The notes beneath the pieces are model-generated. The model ran no database searches and was not told the DNA's origin. It saw only the letters and a program-made list of their open reading frames with translations. Made by a program: the position numbers and the translations under genes. 38,094 nt of DNA from Microcaldota archaeon (GTDB lineage Archaea > Micrarchaeota > Micrarchaeia > Micrarchaeales > Micrarchaeaceae). Of the stretch, positions 32,661 through 38,094 are shown piece by piece; position 1 is the first letter of the stretch, and every line of letters begins with the position of its first letter. The DNA lies in NCBI GenBank assembly GCA_021827665.1, contig JAKAUR010000028.1, positions 1-38,094 of the forward strand. Direction: 5' to 3'.

Positions 32661-32804
32661 TCAATTGCTAGAATACTTTTCAGGATCGGCATTAAACTTT
32701 TCTTTGCACGCCTTGCTGCAGAAGAAATACTTCTTACCATTGAACGAAACGAACATTGCCTTTTTCTCGTCGACTTCCATTCCGCACACCACATCTTTTG
32801 CCAT
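32661..32804 (-). CDS. CopM-like small YHS/TRASH metal-binding protein
   Basis: 47 residues, almost only a YHS-type metal-binding domain: VVCGMEVDEKKAMFVSFNGKKYFFCSKACKEKF. Its cysteines match those in the N-terminus of the copper ATPase, so it may hand copper to the pump. The start is ATG 32804, with GGTG and a 5-nt spacer, and TCTAAATAAG (about 32833-32824) gives a start site close to the ATG. In Sulfolobus the cop cluster also encodes a small TRASH chaperone (CopM), which this resembles. Confidence 0.85.
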   Translation of the reverse strand: MAKDVVCGMEVDEKKAMFVSFNGKKYFFCSKACKEKFNADPEKYSSN

Positions 32805-32886
32805 GGTTACACCATATATCTTATTTAGATATGTCTTAAATATGATATTATTTATAATTTTGCCCAAAAGATAAAGGTGTATGGCA
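32805..32886. promoter_or_regulatory. Divergent promoter between small YHS protein and TRASH regulator
   Basis: For the minus gene, CTAAATAAG near 32830; for the plus gene, TTATTTATAATT (32849-32860), about 26 nt before the expected start. AAATA-TGATAT-TATTT (32839-32854) is an inverted repeat between and overlapping the two, a plausible operator for the adjacent regulator. GGTG (32876-32879) precedes ATG 32887 by 7 nt. Confidence 0.45.
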
Positions 32887-33321
32887 ATGAAATCGAAAAA
32901 CATAAAGATAGAGAGCCTCACAAAATTCACGATAATGTTACTGCTTGAAAACGGCCCGGTGCATGGGTATGAGATAATAAAGTACGTGAGCAGCAGGACC
33001 GGAAAGAGGTTAAGTCCTAGCCAAGTATATCCGTTTCTTAGGCAACTGGAAGCAAGGGGCTATGTTTCTAGGGACAGCTCCGGAACAAGGCAGCGTACCG
33101 ACTACAAGCTTACAGCGAACGGGAAGGATTTCGTAAGCGGTCTGAATTCAAAGTTCGGTGAAATAATAGACGTTTACATGCATTCTCGGTTATTCACTTG
33201 TGCGCATTGTGGGTGCGAAATATACAAGGGAGGTGTTACAAGAACGATAAAGGGCAAAAAGCTCACATTCTGCTGCGAAAGCTGCGCAAAGGCATACATA
33301 TACGAAAACGGGCAGGGATAA
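32887..33321 (+). CDS. PadR-like winged helix fused to a TRASH domain, candidate copper regulator
   Basis: 144 residues. The first 100 are a PadR-type winged helix: TKFTIMLLLENGPVHGYEIIKYVSSRTGKRLSPSQVYPFLRQLEARGYV, then DYKLTANGKDFV. The C-terminal 40 residues hold CAHCGCEIYKGGVTRTIKGKKLTFCCESCAKAYI, a TRASH metal-sensing domain. Sulfolobus copper regulators also join a DNA-binding domain to TRASH, so metal-responsive control of the adjacent copper genes is likely. The stop TAA shares a base with the ATG of the ASCH gene. ATG 32881 is an alternative start. Confidence 0.88.
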   Translation: MKSKNIKIESLTKFTIMLLLENGPVHGYEIIKYVSSRTGKRLSPSQVYPFLRQLEARGYVSRDSSGTRQRTDYKLTANGKDFVSGLNSKFGEIIDVYMHSRLFTCAHCGCEIYKGGVTRTIKGKKLTFCCESCAKAYIYENGQG

Positions 33322-33674
33322 TGGAAACGTACACAATGCATTTGGACAAGGAGCCCTTCGAAAAGATGAAAGCTGGGAAAAAGACGATCGAAGTCAGGCT
33401 TTACGACGATAAAAGGAGAAAAATAAAGCCAGGCGACGAGATTGTATTCCTAAAGCTTCCAGACAACGACGAATCCATAAAAGCAAGAGTCATTGAAATT
33501 TTCGTATTCGATTCTTTTGCAAAGATGTTTGAGGCAATCGGTCCGGAACAATTTGGCCACGATAAAAGCTTGACAGTAGAACAAAGGGTCAACATGCAAA
33601 GAAAATATTACACCGAGGAAGAAGAAAAAAGGTACGGTGTTGTTGCCATAAAGATAAAAACCGTACAGAATTAA
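33321..33674 (+). CDS. ASCH/PUA-like domain protein
   Basis: 117 residues. GKKTIEVRLYDDKRRKIKPGDEIVFLKL is the ASCH signature (GxKxxExR, then the KxGD turn); the fold binds RNA or modified nucleotides. Its TAATG overlap with the TRASH regulator shows coupled translation, but a link to copper is not obvious. It may act in RNA modification or in translation under stress. Confidence 0.8.
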   Translation: METYTMHLDKEPFEKMKAGKKTIEVRLYDDKRRKIKPGDEIVFLKLPDNDESIKARVIEIFVFDSFAKMFEAIGPEQFGHDKSLTVEQRVNMQRKYYTEEEEKRYGVVAIKIKTVQN

Positions 33675-33698
33675 GCGTGCTTGTACTGCATTATTTGA

Positions 33699-34445
33699 CT
33701 AGTCTGCGGACCATTCTTCTATGGCCTTTTTAACCTCTTTGAATTTCGGAAAAGGCCCAAAAACAAGGTTTCTTAGCTCCTTTTCAAAAATTGCACCCTT
33801 GGTATTTAAAGCGCGCGAGAACGCTTCCTTAGAATAACTTTTGTTGATGTAGTCTAACTTTGCATTGATCGCGTTTTTGTTAAATTTAACGCCTTTTTCT
33901 TTTACCAGGTAGTATAAATCATACACGTCGCGGGCTTTTTCCCGGCTTGTTATGGCCCTTACCTTTTCCGCAGCAACCTCTTCAAGGTTCATGCCTAAAA
34001 GTATTCTTATTGGTAACTGATACTCCGGAAGATTTAGTTTTACTGGAGCAGTTTTTAAGATTATCTTTTCTCTCTTGCTTATTTCAACATAAACGACGCA
34101 CCTGCTATTTTCGTTTTTATATAACGGGCCATGTGCCATGATTTTAAACGAAAATGATTTCTCGTCGTCGCTTTCAATCCTCGCGTCGTTTTCTACTCCC
34201 ATGAGCCGAAGCCCCTTTGATACTGCATCAAAGATTCCATGGTCCGGCTCGTCGATTGCGGTAAAATCAAGGTCTTCCGAAAATCTTCTAAGTCCGTGGA
34301 AAAACCACAGGTAGGTTCCGCCCTTAAATGCCAATTGCTTATCATATAGCGTGTTTAATATGAGCGCCTGAACGTAATGTTTTTCTTGTTGCCATGCTTT
34401 AAGGCCGTTTAGCCGCGCTATATCATTTAACGTTGACGCATCAAT
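33699..34445 (-). CDS. AbiEii-type nucleotidyltransferase toxin, apparent non-AUG start
   Basis: Type IV toxin-antitoxin/abortive infection nucleotidyltransferase. The catalytic block is LAFKGGTYLWFFHGLRRFSEDLDF, followed by EEVAAEKVRAITSREKARDVYDLYYLV. A TTG at 34334 would start only three residues before KGGT and lose the conserved helix WQQEKHYVQALILNTLYD, which is open and in frame upstream. The frame opens after a TGA at 34451-34449 with ATC and ATT (34448, 34445) at 5 and 8 nt from GGTGAT, inside the end of abiEi; there is no ATG/GTG/TTG there. I report ATT 34445 as a working start (248 aa). AT-rich, probably acquired. Confidence 0.82.
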   Translation of the reverse strand: MDASTLNDIARLNGLKAWQQEKHYVQALILNTLYDKQLAFKGGTYLWFFHGLRRFSEDLDFTAIDEPDHGIFDAVSKGLRLMGVENDARIESDDEKSFSFKIMAHGPLYKNENSRCVVYVEISKREKIILKTAPVKLNLPEYQLPIRILLGMNLEEVAAEKVRAITSREKARDVYDLYYLVKEKGVKFNKNAINAKLDYINKSYSKEAFSRALNTKGAIFEKELRNLVFGPFPKFKEVKKAIEEWSAD

Positions 34446-35023
34446 GATTCAATCACCTTCAAAAGCTTACCACTGCCATAGCCCTTATACCTCTTAGCGT
34501 ATTCTAAAAGCTGGTGCTTATCTGCTTTTTCCATATACTCATCAAATGTGCTTTTTGAATACAAGCCAAGGTATAAGCCGTCTATAAGCGCTTTTTCAGG
34601 TTCTGCAAAAAAGGCATAGCTGCTACCCCTTTCGACCCGTTTGTAGCCATAAAACAGCAGCTCAGGTATTTTGTGGTATATTATTCCATATTTTTCAATA
34701 CGCATGGTGTTTATTGTAGTTACGCATTCTATCTGCTTTGGCACCTGCTGTATTATTTCGTGAAAAAGCAATGCGCTACCCAATGAAATATAGGAAGGAG
34801 TAACTAATTGCGATGCAATTGCAAAATCATCATCTATGAGCGAAAATTTGCCTTTCATAATCCTTTTTGCCAAGCCGTTTTTTACCATTCTTGCGGCATA
34901 TACAGCACCTACCTTTTTTGGTTTGCCCAATATATTGGCTATTTCTGCAGTAGTTATGACTGCTTTGCCGGCGCTTATCGCCATATCCCGAACAGAATAC
35001 AGTGTATTCTCTTTTTTTGCCAA
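34427..35023 (-). CDS. AbiEi-type antitoxin, winged-helix transcriptional repressor
   Basis: 198 residues. An N-terminal winged helix (VITTAEIANILGKPKKVGAVYAARMVKNGLAKRIMKGKFSLI) is followed by the AbiEi C-terminal domain (IASQLVTPSYISLGSALLFHEI, SYAFFAEPEKALIDGLYL). In AbiE systems this protein represses the operon and counters the toxin without direct binding. The start is TTG 35023; AATATAAC near 35056 puts the transcript start almost at the codon. It overlaps abiEii by about 19 bases, the usual arrangement for the pair. Low GC compared with neighbours. Confidence 0.88.
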   Translation of the reverse strand: MAKKENTLYSVRDMAISAGKAVITTAEIANILGKPKKVGAVYAARMVKNGLAKRIMKGKFSLIDDDFAIASQLVTPSYISLGSALLFHEIIQQVPKQIECVTTINTMRIEKYGIIYHKIPELLFYGYKRVERGSSYAFFAEPEKALIDGLYLGLYSKSTFDEYMEKADKHQLLEYAKRYKGYGSGKLLKVIESLMRQR

Positions 35024-35298
35024 TTTATCATTCCAACATAACTATATTGTTATATTGCAATGATAGAAATAAAAACTTTTATAATTTAACCAATTTAACG
35101 AGTTAACAGCCAACAAATTGTTTGACTGAGAAAAATTGCAGTTTTTGCACGATACGATTGGCTCGTTCTTATTTTATTATGTATATGATAAGGTAGAAAG
35201 AACCGTGCTACAACCTTTTCGATTCCTTCAAATCAATCTAAAGGCTTAACGCCTACTTCAAATTGAACTATAATTCCACGTAAAACTCCTGGAAAGGC
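35024..35298. other. AT-rich intergenic region upstream of abiE
   Basis: Contains the abiE promoter (35046-35060, minus) and, further right, TATTTTATTATGTATATG (35168-35185), a possible plus-strand TATA for the RNA candidate at 35299. A small hairpin AGGC-TTAAC-GCCT (35242-35254) lies inside TTCAA (35227)/TTGAA (35262). No ORF seen. Confidence 0.3.
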
Positions 35299-35366
35299 AA
35301 CCGATGCAAGTTGGCCTCTCAGAGTCATAGCGCGAAAGTGCCTAAGAGCTCAACTTCCTAGCGGTT
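35299..35366 (+). ncRNA. Candidate structured non-coding RNA with GAAA tetraloop
   Basis: A nested fold: AACCG (35299-35303) with CGGTT (35362-35366); AAGTTG (35308-35313) with CAACTT (35351-35356); CTCT (35316) with AGAG (35345); TA-GCGC closed by GAAA (35334-35337) with GTGC-(C)-TA. That is 21 pairs in 68 nt, with internal loops ATGC/CCTAG and GC/CT and an 8-nt bulge. A G-U pair makes the plus strand the better one. It is GC-rich in an AT-rich gap. No known RNA family is recognised; the lower stem plus loop recalls an H/ACA pocket, but no ACA box follows. Confidence 0.4.
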
Positions 35367-35407
35367 AACTAAGCGTATTTATATATTATTTCCATTTTCA
35401 CTATTAT

Positions 35408-35457
35408 ACGTTTTTAATTTAACGTGAATTTTTACTATAATATGAGTAGGTGGAAAT
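35408..35457 (+). promoter_or_regulatory. Promoter of the winged-helix gene with inverted repeat
   Basis: ACGTT-TTTAATTT-AACGT (35408-35425) is an inverted repeat whose centre is TATA-like; initiation would be near 35440. GGTG (35449-35452) and a 5-nt spacer precede ATG 35458. The repeat could be an autoregulatory operator. Confidence 0.4.
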
Positions 35458-35826
35458 ATGAATTCAAATCATATAAAGGAATTGAGCGATAAGGCAATCC
35501 CGCATGAGCTTAGGCATATCTTGAGGAGTCTAGGCACCGAATTTGACTGGGCGATTATGTCTACCGTAGAGCAAAAGGAGATTGCCCTTTCCGAATTAAA
35601 AAAGATCCTGAGGACGGAAGACGACGAGCTTCTCTATAACCACCTTAAAAAATTATCGATGAACGGGTTGATTTCGCATTATTATAAAAATTCAAATTTT
35701 GTAGAAAATGATTCTTATTACGCAATCAGTAAATTGGGCAAGAAATTGATAACGAACATAAATAACGTGTTTAACTTCGATAATAAGTATAATGACGCAG
35801 CCGAAAAGAAAAATGCAAAACTTTAG
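35458..35826 (+). CDS. Small winged-helix transcriptional regulator
   Basis: 122 residues. The central segment MSTVEQKEIALSELKKILRTEDDELLYNHLKKLSMNGLISHYYK followed by SYYAISKLGKKLITNINNVF has the order of an ArsR-like winged helix with a beta wing and a C-terminal helix. No cysteine or other metal ligands are visible. Target unknown; an inverted repeat in its own promoter suggests autoregulation. AT-rich, standing alone between the RNA candidate and the 23S promoter. Confidence 0.7.
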   Translation: MNSNHIKELSDKAIPHELRHILRSLGTEFDWAIMSTVEQKEIALSELKKILRTEDDELLYNHLKKLSMNGLISHYYKNSNFVENDSYYAISKLGKKLITNINNVFNFDNKYNDAAEKKNAKL

Positions 35827-36109
35827 CCCGATGAAAAAGGGAATTTTTGATTTATGGCACCCAAGCAAAGGCATAGGAAAAGTCGAAGCATACTCAGTGC
35901 TTCCGGTTTCTGCGTGCGTGTAGCAAGGTATTTAAAGGTTTATAGCTAAAATAATTGCGGTGTCCTTTATGCTAGCATGAGCTTATGTAGGCTCCTGTAT
36001 TTGAAAGCATCCGCTTTGTGAAAATACGTTTCTTAGAACCTATAATCTATGCCCGTGCTTTTGGCACTTATGTGATCGTGGTTTTCACGATTGAAACGAG
36101 GAGAAGAGC
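35827..36109 (+). promoter_or_regulatory. 23S rRNA promoter and leader
   Basis: AAGGTATTTAAAGG (35925-35938) is a strong TATA box with an upstream BRE-like AGCAAGG, predicting initiation near 35960 and a leader of about 150 nt. The leader has hairpins GTGC-TTTTG-GCAC (36055-36067) and ATCGTG-GTTTT-CACGAT (36075-36091), which may serve processing. No 16S sequence precedes, so this gene has its own promoter. Confidence 0.6.
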
Positions 36110-38094
36110 TTGCTAAAATTTTTTACGCCACCTAGAGGATGGCTTGGCTATAGCAGCGATGAAGGCCGTGGCAAGCTGCGATAAGCCCGGGGTAGCCGCA
36201 AGTCAGGCTTTGAACCCGGGATTGCCGAATCGTGCCGAGAGGCATGCATACGCGGGGAACTGAAATATCTTAGTACCCGCAGGAAAAGAAAGCTTAATGC
36301 GATGCGGTAAGTAATGCGAACGAAAACCGCAGAGGGCGTGCTGAATCCTGCCTTGCAAAAGGCGTGGAGATGTGGCGCAGTGTTGATCCAGAACATGAGT
36401 CGAACGCGTTGGAAAGCGCGGCCAAAGAGAGTGACAGCCTCGTAGACGTAGTGCAATGGACTTGCTGCAGACGAGTAAATCCGCTTGAGTATGCGGAGTG
36501 AATACGGGGGCATTAAACCCCAACCCTAAATATTGGCTATAGACCGATAGCGAACAAGTAGCGCGAGCGAAAGCTGAAAAGAACCCACACGCGTGGGATT
36601 GAAAAGATCTGAAACTAGGTGGTTACATGCAGGTAGGGCACGAAAGGAATGTACCATGCCGAAGCGAAGTACCGAAAGGTATCAGCGAGGCAATGGCGAA
36701 CAGTGTCCTATCATTCTTCTTGAAGCAAGAGCCAGGGAGTGTATAGGTGTGGCGAGTCGAAAGGCGAAGCGAAAGCGATAGCGCGCAGATTCGAGGCGCA
36801 TGGTATGAAAATGCCAGAGCCACATTTATACGACCCGAAGCCAATGCGAACTACGCGCGCCCAGGATGAAGCTAGGTTAACGCCTGGTGGAGGTCCGCAA
36901 CCTGTCATGGCATGTCCTGTTGGGTGAGGCGCGGGTAGCGGCGATATACCTATCGAGCTTGGCAATAGCGGGTCCCCTCTGAAGTATCTTTAGGATAGCT
37001 CTGGGCGAGCTTGCACATGCGGTAGAGCTACCGATTAGCGGGTACGGGGTCGAAAGGCCTCCCTCGCTCGTCAAACTCCGAATGCATGCGCTGTGTAGAC
37101 CCCAGGAGTCGGCGGTGTTGGGTAAGCTAGCACCGCGAGACTACAAAGATAGTGACTAGGGTTAAGGTCCCCAAATCCTAATTGAGTGTGTTAAAGGTGG
37201 GGAATGCCGTAGACAGCTGGGAGGTAGGCTCAGAAGCAGCCATCCTTCAAAAAACGCGTAATAGCGTACCAGTTGAGGCATACCTTGCCGAAAATATACG
37301 GGGCTAAATTAGGTACCGAGACCCTAGAGTGCGACAAGCACTGGTAAGGGGGCGTGCGGCATGGCACGAAGTATGTCCGGAAGGACATATGGACTATGCT
37401 GCAGAGAATATCCTGGTGTTAGTAACAGCAAATATGGGTGAGAATCCCATACACCGTAAGCACACGGTTTTCTTCGCAACGCTCGTCAGCGGAGAGTTAG
37501 GCGATCCTAAGAGGCAGGCCAATCACCTTGCCTCAAAAGGGAAGCTGGTTAATATTCCAGCCCCTAACGCGTAGGCGTGGCAACACAAGGCAGATTTCTG
37601 ACGCTTGGGGATAGGTCCGTAAGAAAGTGCAAAGGGCTGCAGAGTCTCGTTATGAGGAGAAGCAGCTAAATGAACTGTTGGACTGATTTCTTGAGCCCGT
37701 GAAAAGGGAATCTGCAACGATCGCGTTAGTCCGTACCTAGAACTAGTACAAGTGTTGCTGGCTTAAAAGGCCAAGGTGTGACGGAATAACCCAGGTTAGG
37801 GAATTCGGCAAAATCGTGGTGTAAGTTTTCAACAAACCATGTCTGCGTATAGTATGCGCAGATGTCACTGACAAGGGAACAACGACTGTTTATCAAAAAC
37901 ACAACTCACCGCAAAGCCGTAAGGCTTAGTACAGTGGGTGACGCCTGCTCACCGCCAGTACGTGAATGCCCTTTTCAAGGGGAGTAAGCGCTGGCAAAGA
38001 GCGGGAGTAACTCTGACTCTCTTGAGGTAGCGTAATACCTCGTCACTTAATAGGTGACTTGCATGAATGGCGTAACGATTGTTCCACTGTCCCA
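36110..38094 (+). rRNA. 23S ribosomal RNA (3' truncated by window end)
   Basis: Domain I is recognisable by AGAGGATGGCTTGG and GTGGCAAGCTGCGATAAGC and by CTGAAATATCTTAGTACCCGCAGGAAAAGAAA. The GTPase-centre stretch TCAGAAGCAGCCATCCTTCAAA and the domain IV stretch CTTGAGGTAGCG...TTGCATGAATGGCGTAACG are near the end. The 5' end is placed by alignment to the E. coli start, within about 5 nt. Roughly 1985 nt, two thirds of the gene, are present with no large insertion. In helix 69 the loop reads TAACTCTGAC, with C where A1916 (E. coli) is expected. Confidence 0.96.

Noticed and set aside
35205-35400. A tRNA or 5S rRNA in the gap before the winged-helix gene
   Set aside because: No T-arm TTCRA motif with acceptor pairing and no 5S core sequence; kept only as an unknown structured RNA.
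36148-36513. Open frames in the 23S region, including 37329-37574
   Set aside because: They lie in rRNA; no homing endonuclease or other protein motif.

Overview
The window is archaeal. Evidence: an archaeal/eukaryotic-type ProRS, RNA polymerase subunit K, ribosomal proteins eL30/eL8(L7Ae)/eS28/eL24, EF-2 with the HRGPAQ diphthamide loop, geranylgeranyl reductase, PAC2, a Ser-His-Asp signal peptidase, TATA-box promoters and a 23S rRNA with archaeal signatures. Compact overlapping genes, a tRNA with an extra segment, an rRNA gene with no 16S before it and a lone metal/AbiE accessory zone suggest a DPANN lineage, most likely a Micrarchaeum-like acidophile; this lineage call is inference. Many genes share a start rule seen directly: GGTG (complement of the 16S tail) followed by 4-7 nt and then ATG, GTG or TTG. 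I used it to set starts.

Layout. 1-6236 (+): a truncated MFS exporter, proline dehydrogenase overlapping the ProRS leader, tRNA-Gln, a HAD phosphatase, an EamA permease and an AlaX editing protein interrupted by a -1 frameshift at a canonical slippery heptamer. 6231-11597 (-): a complete SUF iron-sulfur operon in transcription order sufB-sufD-HTH regulator-sufC-sufS-sufU, with a perfect palindrome at its promoter. 11774-13819 (+): P5C dehydrogenase (the second step of proline oxidation) and a DUF192 protein. 13820-21904: a lysine/arginine-rich repeat protein, a PAC2 proteasome chaperone, tRNA-Leu, signal peptidase-SMC-site-2 protease (-), a phosphoesterase (+), and rpoK behind geranylgeranyl reductase (-). 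23672-28900 (+): a translation block eL30-uS12-uS7-EF-2, then L7Ae-eS28-eL24 and a short TFS-like protein. L7Ae has a kink-turn candidate over its own ribosome binding site.

28901-35826 is accessory: a minus-strand array of four tiny ORFs each with a strong Shine-Dalgarno site, an unknown protein, a copper module (CPC ATPase, small YHS protein, PadR-TRASH regulator), an ASCH protein, an AbiE toxin-antitoxin pair, a candidate structured RNA and a small winged-helix regulator. 36110-38094 is the 5' two thirds of a 23S rRNA gene with its own promoter.

Most notable: the micro-ORF array at 28992-29168, the AlaX frameshift site at 5703-5709, the L7Ae leader kink-turn at 27536-27560, and the structured RNA candidate at 35299-35366.
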